A stretch of 64,000 nucleotides of DNA. Origin: Siderastrea siderea (lineage: Eukaryota; Cnidaria; Anthozoa; Scleractinia; Rhizangiidae). Shown here in pieces: positions 47,059 through 57,112 of this stretch. Each line of letters starts with the position of its first letter. Positions within the stretch are counted from its first letter, which is position 1. The position numbers and the translations under genes are program-made. The notes under the pieces were generated by a model that searched no databases, was not told the DNA's origin, and worked only from the letters and a program-made list of their open reading frames with translations. The stretch lies in contig OZ034971.1 in NCBI GenBank assembly GCA_964030785.1, forward strand, positions 12,865,079 through 12,929,078, written 5' to 3'.

Positions 47059-47873
47059 TGTCAGCACATGCGATGGTTTCTGGCTTTTTTGACAGTTTGC
47101 TACGTGTCTAGTCACGCATGACTTGCACAAGTCACACAATGGCATGATCTTTTCTCACAAGGCACGCTTATTACTCAATTTTAGCCGTGTATTCCAAAAT
47201 GTAAGTCCGTATGAAATAATGTGGAAAATAAAACAGAGCTTATTTATATATTTGTCTGGATACGGGAGTTGCCACGTTCGTCAAGCATGATGTCACGCAA
47301 GAAGAAGACGTACGTGACTTTCAAGATCGGCTATTCTCTTCTTGTTTAAACATTACAGAATTAATTTTTGTGACAAGTTACGCTTCCTACTAGATCCAAA
47401 ATATTTGTCCATGGAAAAATAATCTTTATAACAGAAAGCCACAAAATTAAATTTCGATCCATTGAGCTTCCGAGAAACATCTGAGAATGAGCTTCAGAAA
47501 GGACTGTTTTGTATTATTTTGTTTGTCCCATATTCACACCGTTGTCAGGTATTCTACAGATTTTCTCTCACTTTCTTCTTGTTTTGTCGTAATTTGAAGC
47601 CATACTTGCACGCATTAGCGTACCATCTATTGATCAATGACGTATACGAATTCAAAACCACTAACATAAATTCAAACATCGATCTTTGATTACCCTCAAA
47701 TCTGTAAAAGCCCTGGGAACGAGGTTGCACAATATCGAACACAGCTCCACTTATAAGGTAAACTCTGTCTAAAAACCAATACTTTTCGAATGCTCAATGC
47801 TACTCAAATAAACAACATCACAATAGTGTACCTTGGTACACGCACGTTCGTTCAATAACCATTTCCGTACCTC
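47059..47873. other. intergenic DNA left of the virus-like block, unassigned
   Basis: About 815 bp with no visible gene or repeat. The left boundary of the virus-like block must lie here or be missing; I find no terminal inverted repeat that marks it. Confidence 0.4.
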
Positions 47874-48943
47874 TCATTGACAGCCACAAAATAGCTCACG
47901 CACGCTATGCGGGCCTATGTTTTCATGTTTGGTCACTTTGTGACCTAGTTTTTTGCTTGTTTCCATGAGAGCGGCAGAGGCAGCCCCAAATAGGGCTACT
48001 ATTCCTCCGAGAGGAGCTCCGATAATGACTCTGGGCCCTGTGAGGCTTGTGGCGACACCAAAGACTGACAGTGCAGCAGCAACAGAACCTAAACCGACCG
48101 CGGTGTAATGCGTTGCGGTTTGGGCCTTTTTGTGTTTTTTAGCAACTGTCCTGTAGTGTCCAGCCTCGTTGAAAATATTTTTTTCGATTTCAATGATTCG
48201 AGTTAAACGAAAGTTGTCAGCACCTGGCAACACTGGGTAGAGTTCAGGTGCAGTTGGCGGCGCACTTGAAAGCGCGTTTGAAATAGACCTGGTCCTACAC
48301 ATTAAGTGATTTCTAAAACAAACTCTAATGGAAATTGGCCGAAGTCGATTAAAGTATCGTTTTGATCTACAACGGAGAGTGTTATGCTGTTCAAATGTCG
48401 ACTTTTTGTTGCCTTGCAAAACAGATTCTAAGGCATTTCATAATAAATTTTCTCAAAAGGCTTTCCTTTTACATCGATTTTGGCTAAAAGGGTTGACGCC
48501 TGCCATTAAGCCGAGCAAGTTATTCTGTTTACCAACAATATCACAGTGAATAAACAAAGATCTGGGGTTTTTTAATCTTTTTACCACTATATCAGGAACA
48601 CTATTCATATCGATATCAAATAACTCGTGTAGCTTTTGGTCTAACCATATTGTGTATTCGTTAGGGTTTAACATGACCATTACTCCACGAGATGTATTGG
48701 TTTCTATCGAGAGGTCGATATCATTTTTGTTGAATAGTTTAGTCAGCTTGTTTGCCATAGATTTTAGAGTGTAGTGGCCTGGAGGAATGTTTATACCTGT
48801 TTGTTTTTTGCTGTCTTCGTCGGTTATTGTTATTTCCGCCACGCTTTTCAAAACATTCCATGAGTTGTAAAAAGAAGCTGGAATCAGCTTGACACGTGAA
48901 GGCTGTAAAATCGGCTCTTCGAAATTTATTGTATCAAAACCAT
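47874..48943 (-). pseudogene. broken virus-like gene: beta-rich N-terminal part plus two-helix membrane part
   Basis: One reading frame on the minus strand is open from inside the TA repeat (about 48945) to 47874 except for two in-frame TGA codons, at 48453-48455 and 48438-48440. No in-frame ATG stands at its head; the nearest ATG (48941-48943) is out of frame. The upstream part is predicted beta-rich with a conserved-looking core (GINIPPGHYTLKSMANKLTK, EYTIWLDQKLHELFDID) and resembles uncharacterised proteins of integrated cnidarian elements. Minor capsid (penton) identity is a guess. The downstream part has a short charged helix, then two hydrophobic segments (YTAVGLGSVAAALSVFGVAT and IIGAPLGGIVALFGAASAAL) and a KKLGHKVTKHENI tail. 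Whether these were one or two proteins originally is open. Confidence 0.5.
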
Positions 48944-48945
48944 TT

Positions 48946-49018
<73 letters not shown>

Positions 49019-49048
49019 AAAACCATATAATATATATATGGATTCAAC
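48944..49048. promoter_or_regulatory. (TA)n tract between divergent virus-like genes, possible shared promoter
   Basis: About 67 bp of uninterrupted TA dinucleotides (48948-49014), followed by ACCATATAATATATATATGG. It lies exactly between the minus-strand gene and the + strand capsid candidate. TATA-like sequence is present on both strands by nature of the repeat, so promoter function is inference; a simple microsatellite expansion is the alternative. Confidence 0.35.
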
Positions 49049-50521
49049 ATGGAAGTGGCTTACTTCAAAAAAGCAGGGCAAAAAATCACACAAGACGCAA
49101 AAGATAAGGCCTGGGCAGAGTTCAAACGTCGCTATCCTCGAGCAGAATTGACAAAGTTCACAACAGAACTGAGCATTGACGATTCTGACAATGTGACAGC
49201 AGATGTAATGTTTGAAGCAGGCCCGGATGGTTTGATGCAGAGCGTGTCTGGTTCGGACCCTAAATACTGGAGTCAAGCTATGAAAGACGCTTTGGGTCTC
49301 GTAAAGGATGGTTTTCCATTTCAGCTAACTTTAAACAAAAACCCAGAAAGGCCGATTCCAGCGGTTGATTTTTCTGCAAGTGCAAAAAGAGTCGGCAATG
49401 TTTTCAACAAGGAACGAAAAATCTACGCCACGCCCACGGAGTTTTTCAAAACAAATTTCAGAAACATTTTCAAGGACACAAAGATCACACACACAACAGG
49501 AAAGGAGGCAAAAAAAAAAAAAAACAAATGGCTGGCCGGCCCAAATATGAGTTACTGGCCACAGCAGCTGAACTTTGCCGTGTGGTGTGCAACAACTGGC
49601 TCCGGCATATCACATCAAATGCTTTTTGAATTGAAATTTAGCCCGCAGCTGCGTTCTTTTTATCTGTTTCACGTTAATTTCACTATTAGGAGAATATTGT
49701 TTGAGATGGGCGGTATCCAGAGCGTGAGCGCCTTGCCTGGAGACCCCACTTTCAGCCAGACTAACAACAAATACGACATTGAGTCTTACAATAGAATCTG
49801 CAAAGAGTTTGGAATCGACCCCAGCAGCGATTTTCGCTACAAAAGTGGCCGTGAAAACCATGGTCTAGGAAAGGTTTTTATCTATGTTGGAGGGGTCTGC
49901 GCCACGCCCACGTACCTAACATACCCTAGCGAGCATGCTAAGTTCAGTAAAGAGGGTGGCAAAGCCAGCGACAGCAACGCTGTGTATTTTATCCGCAATG
50001 ATGACGGCACCGAAAACCAGTTCGATTTCTTTGTGCCCGATGAAGCACAAGGACTCACTCAAGCAGGGCTGTCGCGCCTTGACCAGAGTATTGAAGCCTT
50101 TGTTTACTGCGTTCTAGGCTCACAGGTCAATGTGCGCAGCAGCATTCTGGTAGACGGCGGCAGAGCAAAAGAAGCGCAAAGCGAATTCTTGGTGCTAATG
50201 GAAGATGCCATCAGACAGCCGGACCTGTCCAGGAGCGGGCAAAGATATCAACTTGCTGTTGATGAGGCAAAGGTACGTTTGGACTTTATCGCTTGCCCTG
50301 GTACCTGGCTTATGCCCTCGCGGATGGTGATCAACACAGCGAGCACGGTTGGTTACAACAACCAGCTCAAGCAAGCAACTACGAACATGAAGCTTGGAGT
50401 AAACAATAATGTTAACAGTGAGACAAAAAAGGTGGGCCTACGCCTTATGGACGGCGGGCCTTCGGAGGTTAACGTACCAAATAGCCACCCATCCAACCCA
50501 ATTCACAAAGAGGCAATGTAA
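49049..50521 (+). CDS. virus-like protein, candidate major capsid protein of a Polinton/adintovirus-like element
   Basis: An intact, intronless gene of 490 codons starting at ATG 49049; an upstream ATG at 49038 is in another frame and ends after 37 codons. The protein has no signal peptide or membrane helix, is rich in aromatic and beta-forming residues, and includes WLAGPNMSYWPQQLNFAVWC (about residue 167), FHVNFTIRRILFEMGGIQS (about 208), AQGLTQAGLSRLDQSIEAF and LVLMEDAIRQPDLS. It ends SHPSNPIHKEAM. I know similar proteins only as uncharacterised, multicopy proteins of cnidarian genomes. Size, divergent neighbour, tiny membrane-peptide ORFs alongside and a broken Polinton-type polymerase in the same window support a major capsid (hexon-like) role, but no catalytic or capsid signature proves it. 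A 14-A run at 49509-49522 (Lys codons) is a slippage-prone site that is still in frame. Confidence 0.55.
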   Translation: MEVAYFKKAGQKITQDAKDKAWAEFKRRYPRAELTKFTTELSIDDSDNVTADVMFEAGPDGLMQSVSGSDPKYWSQAMKDALGLVKDGFPFQLTLNKNPERPIPAVDFSASAKRVGNVFNKERKIYATPTEFFKTNFRNIFKDTKITHTTGKEAKKKKNKWLAGPNMSYWPQQLNFAVWCATTGSGISHQMLFELKFSPQLRSFYLFHVNFTIRRILFEMGGIQSVSALPGDPTFSQTNNKYDIESYNRICKEFGIDPSSDFRYKSGRENHGLGKVFIYVGGVCATPTYLTYPSEHAKFSKEGGKASDSNAVYFIRNDDGTENQFDFFVPDEAQGLTQAGLSRLDQSIEAFVYCVLGSQVNVRSSILVDGGRAKEAQSEFLVLMEDAIRQPDLSRSGQRYQLAVDEAKVRLDFIACPGTWLMPSRMVINTASTVGYNNQLKQATTNMKLGVNNNVNSETKKVGLRLMDGGPSEVNVPNSHPSNPIHKEAM

Positions 50522-50530
50522 GCACAGGGT

Positions 50531-50623
50531 ATGGCAGGGCCAAAAAAAGAGGCACCCAACAAACAAGCCGATCCTGCACCTAACAAGGAAGCTGGAAGCC
50601 CAAGCGCGATACAAATAAAATAA
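50531..50623 (+). CDS. small ORF, 30 residues, Pro/Asn/Lys-rich
   Basis: ATG 9 nt after the stop of the capsid candidate. The peptide MAGPKKEAPNKQADPAPN... is hydrophilic and low-complexity. Its stop TAA overlaps the next ATG (TAATG, 50621-50625). I recognise no family; the support is spacing, orientation and overlap only. Confidence 0.35.
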   Translation: MAGPKKEAPNKQADPAPNKEAGSPSAIQIK

Positions 50624-50688
50624 TGACCGTTGTTGCTGCGATTGGGGTGGCTGGTTTGCTTGTGCTTTCGTTTTCACGAAAATCGTAA
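50623..50688 (+). CDS. small ORF, 21-residue membrane peptide
   Basis: The start overlaps the preceding stop by one base (TAATG). It encodes MTVVAAIGVAGLLVLSFSRK plus one residue: a single hydrophobic helix with a basic tail, the profile of very small viral membrane proteins. Too short for any homology claim; chance is possible. Confidence 0.3.
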   Translation: MTVVAAIGVAGLLVLSFSRKS

Positions 50689-50701
50689 AAACTTTCGGCG
50701 T

Positions 50702-50833
50702 TTAGCGGTTGCGTTTTATAACCCGTTCAATCAAGAACGCAACGACGGTGAGGATCAATAGCCACGCATGTTCCGCTAGAAAAGAAATGGCCTGCCCCGC
50801 ATCTTTGAAAATGAAGCTCACGATCGAGCCCAT
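50702..50833 (-). CDS. small ORF, 43-residue membrane protein, convergent
   Basis: ATG at 50833-50831 and stop TAA at 50704-50702 on the minus strand. It encodes an amphipathic start (MGSIVSFIFKDAGQAISFLA), one membrane helix (WLLILTVVAFLI) and a basic end (ERVIKRNR). The frame is open further upstream to about 50895 without another ATG. It converges on the two small + strand ORFs with 13 bp between stops. The layout resembles the short membrane proteins near capsid genes of integrated viruses; function is unknown. Confidence 0.4.
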   Translation of the reverse strand: MGSIVSFIFKDAGQAISFLAEHAWLLILTVVAFLIERVIKRNR

Positions 50834-50910
50834 TAGGTCGGGCAATAAGGAGGCCGTTTTTTTACCAATTTCTTTCAAGGCCGCATATATATAAAGGCCG
50901 CATTGTGCAA

Positions 50911-52174
50911 ACTAGAAAACGATCCCGGTCTTGCCGACCGCACAAACCTTACACCTACACAAATTGCCGACCTTTTATACTTTGTCTTAAGATCCACGTA
51001 TTTCCAATATAACTGACGGGTCGATTTACGAACAGAAAGACGGAGCAGCCATGGGGAGCCCTGTCTCCGCGGTTATTGCTTACCTTTACATGGAAGAGTT
51101 TGAGGAACGGGCGATAGCAACAGCGAACTACAAACCTAAGATCTGGAAGCGATATGTAGATGACACTTTTACAGTCTTAGGTAAAGACTATGTAGACGGC
51201 TTTTTACAACATCTAAACAGTCAATAGCCTACTATTCGTTTTACAATGGAAATCGAGAAAGATACACTATCCCCTTTCTCGACACGTCAGTTTCAAGGGA
51301 TTCAAACGGTCTTCTCACCACCACTGTTTACAGAAAGCCCACCCACACTGACCAATACCTAGCCTACGATTCACACCATCCTCAGTCAGTGAATCGTGGT
51401 ATTGTTAAGTGTCTATACGACCGAGGCAAACACCTCACTTCAAAACCATCAGCTATCTCTAAGGAAAAGAAACATTTATCATCGGTACTTGTTTCGAACG
51501 GACATCCTTCTTCGTTTGTACGAAAGCTCACAAAGACAACAAGACCAACAGCCAACAAAGAACCTACGCAGGAATTTAAATCTACTGCGGTTCTACCCTA
51601 CATAAAAGGTGTATCAGAGGTTCTTCGCCGCTGCGTACAACAACAAGGCGTACGCACCGTCTTCAAATCAGACACAACTCTTAGGTCTCACTTAGTACGA
51701 CCGAAAGACACCCTTGAACCAACCAAACAAGACGGTGTCGTCTATAAAATTCCATGCGAGTGCGGCAAAGTATACATCGCGGATACAGGGAGAGCGATGC
51801 AAGACAGGATAAAAGAACACGACAGAGATGTACGGGTTGCTCGTACGCAAACCTCCGCAGTTTCGGAACACGCTAACGAATTCGAAACGGAGTATCTTCC
51901 TATTTGGAAAGAAGTTAAGTTTATTGATCTTGACCCTCACTGGTACACACGTAGGGTCAAAGAGGCTATCCATATAAGACTTCATCCTAATAACATCAAT
52001 AGAGATAGTGGAATCGAAATTCCAGAAGCTTGGATACCTACGATCAGAAAGCATAACAGCCGACCAACCACAAAGCGGACCTGTGAGGGAACAACATCTA
52101 ATAGTCGGAATAATAATGAGGATCGAAATGCACCAATAGCGGCGAACCATCATGCTACAAATAGCGACACGTAA
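50911..52174 (+). pseudogene. Penelope-like retroelement 1: reverse transcriptase 3' half plus GIY-YIG endonuclease, decayed
   Basis: 5'-truncated retroelement coding region. A first frame (NDPGLADRTNLT ... STYFQYN) shifts near 51012. The next frame has the reverse-transcriptase motifs QKDGAAMGSPVSAVIA and KRYVDDTF (catalytic YVDD at 51153-51164) and stops at TAG 51225-51227. After another shift near 51270 the frame runs to 52174 through TTTVYRKPTHTDQYL to a GIY-YIG nuclease domain (VVYKIPCECGKVYIADTGRA at about 51739-51798). There the usual YIG glycine is Ala, and the CxC and downstream His/Cys pattern is typical of Penelope/Poseidon/Neptune-type elements. Such elements copy RNA at nicked DNA ends. 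This copy cannot encode a whole protein. It starts about 15 bp right of the virus-like block. Confidence 0.85.
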
Positions 52175-52186
52175 ACAATTGACCTC

Positions 52187-52231
52187 ATGGCCTGATGAAG
52201 ACTGGCAGTATTGCAGTCGAAACGTCGCGAT
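52187..52231 (+). ncRNA. hammerhead-ribozyme-like motif at the 3' end of Penelope-like element 1
   Basis: Core CTGATGA (52192-52198), A, 5-bp helix II GACTG/CAGTC (52200-52204 with 52214-52218, 9-nt loop), GAAA (52219-52222). Then comes the self-complementary ACGT (52222-52225) as a minimal helix III, and C at 52226 as cleavage-site nucleotide. Helix I ATGGC/GCGAT pairs at four of five positions. Minimal helix III, probably active as dimers, is described for Penelope-like elements. Activity of this copy is untested. Confidence 0.6.
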
Positions 52232-52266
52232 CAACAACTCAAAGCGATTCCATCGTGAGACAAACG

Positions 52267-52268
<2 letters not shown>

Positions 52269-52334
<66 letters not shown>
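52269..52334. repeat. (TA)n microsatellite after Penelope-like element 1
   Basis: About 65 bp of TA dinucleotides ending in TTTATTTATTTATT, directly abutting the first unit of the 1.38-kb tandem duplication. Confidence 0.9.
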
Positions 52335-52338
<4 letters not shown>

Positions 52339-52339
52339 T

Positions 52340-53720
52340 TATTTATTAAAAACTGGACAAGGTATATTGGATTTCTAGCATTTTGATTGGCTGAACGGAG
52401 ATAGGCTATCAGCTCATATACCTGCTGCGACCAAATATGGTCAATAAACACTCAATAACAAAATGAACAAAGTGAGCTGAAAGTTCTTTTCCTCACGAGC
52501 AACCCAGCGAGAAAAATGGACAAGAAAAATCACTTGGCAGCGAATTTAAATTGAGCAGAAATTTCAACAGCGTCACCAACAAGCATCACCAACAGCGTCG
52601 TCTAACACAACTCAGAATTGTTTGAAGAGACTGTGCAGAAATAGAAATTTAAAGTTGTGTTTTCAATCATCACGTCGATCATTGAAATTGAACAAACGGT
52701 AGGTTTTATCAGGGAGGCTTTCCACTTCAAAATGTCAAGGCAAGACATAAAATAAAACACATGAAATGGGGCAGGAACACTTAATAAAAACTATCACACA
52801 TTCATGGCGATCGGTGTGGAAACCATGAAGCAGTCTAAACAAGTACTAAAGAAAATACAGCTGCAAACTACCAAGAAGGAAGGAACGGCGAGATTATTTT
52901 TCGGCTTGAACACGCAAAATTGACACTGGTTTACCTGCACTCGTTGTAGCTCTGTGTTCCAACCGGTCCAAATGCTCAGATAGAAATCGGATGCCATACA
53001 AACGGAGTTGAATCGCTTTTCCAGTTGTTTGAATGTTGTTTTTACCATTCCGTCCGCAACCTCTAAACCGAGAACAACTGCATTTTGCGCTCTGCGTTTA
53101 ACAAACTATGATGGTGAATTCTAATGTTCCTTGCTACAGTAATCTTGCTTCTGAGCTGCATATAAATTACCTCTTTAAGTTCAAATTTGTTCCGCTGTCT
53201 TCATTTCGATCAAACACGCACATGATGGCTCCGTTGTGCGAACAGATTACAAACTTGTTCAGTTTCAACTCCAGCAGCTAATATGGTGAAATTGTACAGC
53301 TTCAATCCGCTTTGAACGATGATTACATCAATGTTTCAGGAAAAATCAAACATGCACCATATTTCAGAGCCAATAATTAGAAGATTTTTTCCAAAACTTG
53401 TGCTACTTTGTTCACTTTCGAGCAGTTTTCAGTGATTCATTCAGGTTTGCAACGAAACGCTGCAACACTTCGCAAGGTTTTGGCGCCTTTTTCGCTCAGT
53501 CATGTGATCAATTCTTGTTCCGTTAAAATTTCTTTTCTCATTTTTCCCGTTCTTTCTTGATTTTTTTTTAAATAGTGGTAAAGTTTTTAATAAAACAATT
53601 ATTCAACTCTGGCTTGCTGGATATCAAATGATTATAACCAACTCGGCGCTACGCGCCTCGTTGGTTATCTATCATTCGATATCCAGCGCGCCCTCGTAGT
53701 ATAATTGTTAAATATATATA
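52340..53720. repeat. 1.38-kb tandem duplication, unit 1
   Basis: Starts TTTATTAAAAACTGGACAAGG and ends TATAATTGTTAAATATATAT. The whole unit recurs head-to-tail at 53721-55103. Near its end is an imperfect palindrome (CCAACTCGGCGCTACGCGCCTCGTTGG) within a larger one, AAATGATTATAACC...GGTTATCTATCATT. An 80-codon minus-strand frame (52794-53048) is partly kept in unit 2, but with frameshifts, so I do not call it as a gene. Confidence 0.85.
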
Positions 53721-55103
53721 TTTATTAAAAACTGGACTAGGTATATTGGATTTCTAGCATTTTGATTGGCTGAACGGAGCTAGGCTATCAGCTCATATAC
53801 CTGCTGCGACAAATATGGTCAATGAACACTCAACAACAAAGTGAGCTGAAAGTTTTTTCCTCGCGAGCAACCCGACGAGAAAAATGGACGAGAAAAATCA
53901 CTTGGCAGCGTATTTAAATTAAGCAGAAATTGCAGCATCGTCACCAACAAGCATCACCAACAGCGTCGTCTAACACAAGTCAAAATTGTTTGAAGAAACT
54001 GTGCAGAAATAGAAATTTAAGCATTAAGCGTCGTGTTTACAATTTTAAAATTTCTTTCATCGATCGTCACGTCGATCACTGAAATTGAACACGGTAGGTT
54101 TTATCAGGAAAGCTTTCCACTTCAAAATATCAAAACAAGACATAAAATAAAACACAGTGAAATGAGGCAGGAGCATTTAATAAAAACTATCACACATTCA
54201 TGGCGAGTCGGTGCGAAAATCATGAAGCAGTCTAAACAAGTACTAAAAAAATACAGCTGCAAACTACCAAGAAGGAAGGAAGGGCGAGATTTTTTTCGCC
54301 TTTAACACGCAAAATTGACACTGGTTTACCTGCACTCGTTGTAGCTCTGTGTTCCAACAGGTCCAAATGCTCAGATAGAAATCGGATGCCATGTAAACGG
54401 AGTTGAATCGCTTTTCCAGTTGTTTGAATGTTGTTTTTAAGCTTACCATTCCGTCCGCAACCTCTAAACCGAGAACAACTGCATTTTGCACTTTGCATTT
54501 AACAAACTATGATGGTGACTTCTAATGTTCCTCACTACAGTAATCTTGCTTCTGAGCTGCATGGAAATTACCTCTTTAAGTTCAAATTTGTTCTGTCTTC
54601 AGTTCGATGAAACACGCACATGATGGCTCCGTTGTGCGAACAGATTACAACTGAACTTGTTCAGTTTCAACTCCAGCAGCTAATATGGTGAAATTGTACA
54701 GCTTCAATCCGCTTTGAACGATGATAACAACAATGTTTCAGGAAAAATCAAACATGCACCATATTTCAGAGCCAATAATTAGAAGATTTCTTTCCAAAAT
54801 TTGTGCTACTTTGTTCACTTTCGAGCAGTTTTCATTGATTCATTCAGCTTTGCAATGAAACGCTGCAACACTTCGCAAGGTTTTGGCGCCTTTTTCGTTC
54901 AGTCATGTGAGCGATTCTTGTTCCGTTTAAATTTCTTTTCTCATTTTTCCCATTCTTTCTTGATTTTTAGTTAAGTTTTTAATAAAACAATTATTCTACT
55001 CTGGCTTGCTGGATATCAAATGATTATAACCAACTCGGCGCTACGCGCCTCGTTGGTTATCTACCATTCGATATCCCGCAGCGCGCCCTCGTAGAATAAT
55101 TGT
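53721..55103. repeat. 1.38-kb tandem duplication, unit 2
   Basis: Homologous to 52340-53720 over its length with scattered substitutions and small indels (for example an inserted AAGCATT near 54020 and a deletion in the AACAAAATGAACAAAG tract near 53836). It ends in the same palindrome and TTGTTAAATATATATA. Non-coding as far as I can see. Confidence 0.85.
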
Positions 55104-56447
55104 TAAATATATATACACACCCATTTTCAGAAACGTTTTCCTCCAGAGAAATATATAGATAGATATATACTTTTGTTTTGTTGCACGTACGCCCGTGTAC
55201 AATTTCCACATGTCATTTAGTCCGGTCCGTTAAGGGAAAAATCGTGACAAATCGCGTAAAAGCATCAAATTTGGCACACATATTCTTGAGACCGTATAAA
55301 ACTAATTGAGAAGGGGTGCCACGAGATCCGAGCATCCGGGGGGCCGTGGAACGCAAATCTATTGTCAATAACTTGGTCACAGGACAACCAGGCTCACTAA
55401 CAAATCACTAATACCAAAATAGAATTATTGTAGGGAACTTTTTAACTGATTTCTTCAGCGAACGGAACAAATGATAATAAACAGTCATTAGAGTTACTTG
55501 CCACATCAAATCCACATACTGTATGTACATTTGTCTACCAAGAGATCTGCTCATGAGCCTGGGGATCCTGTGGTCAAATAGATTACTGGCCGTGACTGGT
55601 GGACAACAACCATAAGCCGGACTAATGGAAAATAAAGCTTATCCCAAAAGGGTTAAGCAGCTTATCTAAGTCTTAGTTCAAGCTTTCTTTTGACAAAGAC
55701 ATATCTGGGAGAGAAATTTCTTTTCTAATTAAAAAGTGTTACAAATAAACCAACACATTCAATAATTCAATTTGTGATCACTCAGCCACGCATACTGTAG
55801 ATCTCGAGATCGATCGTTATAAGAGATAAAGGCCGACAAAGCTCGACAACAAAAACATCAAAAGGCATCAGTTAGCTAGAATGACCTGGCGAACTTCAGA
55901 ATTTTTTCACCAAACTGGAGAAGGGGATTTTTATGGGTTAATCAGCCATTCTCTCGGGTGTAAATAGGAGCCTGCGCGCAAGACAGGCATTAATTAGAAA
56001 CGCCTGTTCTGCAGGCGGTTGTAGGTGTGAGCTGCTAAGGCTGCTAGCTACATTCAGAGGAAAAACAAAAACAAGTGATGGTAAAAATAAAATAAGGAAG
56101 CAATAGCGTTTTTTACGTTAATCGTGAAGAACACGTAATGTTGTCAGAGAAGATTCTGGCCTATTACAATAACAGCTAATAACCATCCCCTCTGATCTAC
56201 GCGTTATTTAAAAGACCTACACTGAAACTCTAAGACGGTAATTATTTACGTCCCTCGCTATTCTAGGGCGAAAGATTGAGCTCGTCACCATATCTAGGCC
56301 TTTTCGCTCTCCTTTTATGCGTTGTATTCGGAATCTAACAGTCGCAAGTAATTTAGCCTGATTAATGTTTTACGCGTTTTTCAGGCGAACGCTCGCCTGA
56401 AATATACAATAAAATCCTGTTCTGCAGAACTCGGCGTCTTTTCTTAA

Positions 56448-56866
56448 GGGCACCCAAAGAGAAACTTTTAGCAAAATACTTGAAATACCATTTTCTGGTT
56501 TCTAAGATCGTTTCCGAGCTTTTTAAGGGCATATTTGTGTGAGCTAATACGGGTTGAACTGTTCGGCGTTTTTAGCTGAAAATCAGTTAAGGCGCATACA
56601 ATTTTAGGAAACGGAATCCTATCCGTCGAATTTCCGAGCTGCTAATGTCATTCCGAAAATGCTAGCTGACCTTATTTTACACTCTAAATGACATATTTGT
56701 CCCTCCAAAAATAAAAGGAATTAATCAGTCATTTTTTTAAGAAAATCCGTGAGGTGATGTTTCGCCACAGAAATCTTTATTTTTCACTGCAATTAAATCC
56801 GAATATCTCAGGCGACTTCGGTCTGCCGAACAGATATTCCTCCGAAAACGAACCGTTGGGTGCCCC
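56448..56866. mobile_element. small MITE with GGGCACCCAA ends
   Basis: GGGCACCCAAAGAGAAACTTTT at 56448 and the inverse AACCGTTGGGTGCCCC ending at 56866. About 420 bp, no ORF. The termini are short and the pairing beyond about 12 bp is weak. Confidence 0.45.
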
Positions 56867-57112
56867 TGTTTTCTAAGAGGGAGGGATTTGATTAATGTTA
56901 TCGGCATAAGTTAAGTACCCGATGCGGTGTACTGAATTAAGAACTGCAAGACAAAAAAGAAAGAAAAACGTACGATGCTGGAAAAAAGTGGTGACTAAGC
57001 GTTGGAGCTGGTTGACTACCGTGAAAGAGAGTTTAGCAAGCGTGCGTGCTTCTTATGGTACTTGCTGGTGACACACGACTCATGGCAGATTGAACTGAAC
57101 GTTGCCAATTTT

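Noticed and set aside
48945..49276. Open frames translating the TA tract as YIYIYIY
   Set aside because: Pure microsatellite translation; the genuine frame starts at ATG 49049.
52794..54491. Similar minus-strand open frames in both tandem units (KTTFKQLEKRFNSV...)
   Set aside because: Similarity is expected from the DNA duplication; the frames differ by shifts at both ends, so selection on a protein is not evident.
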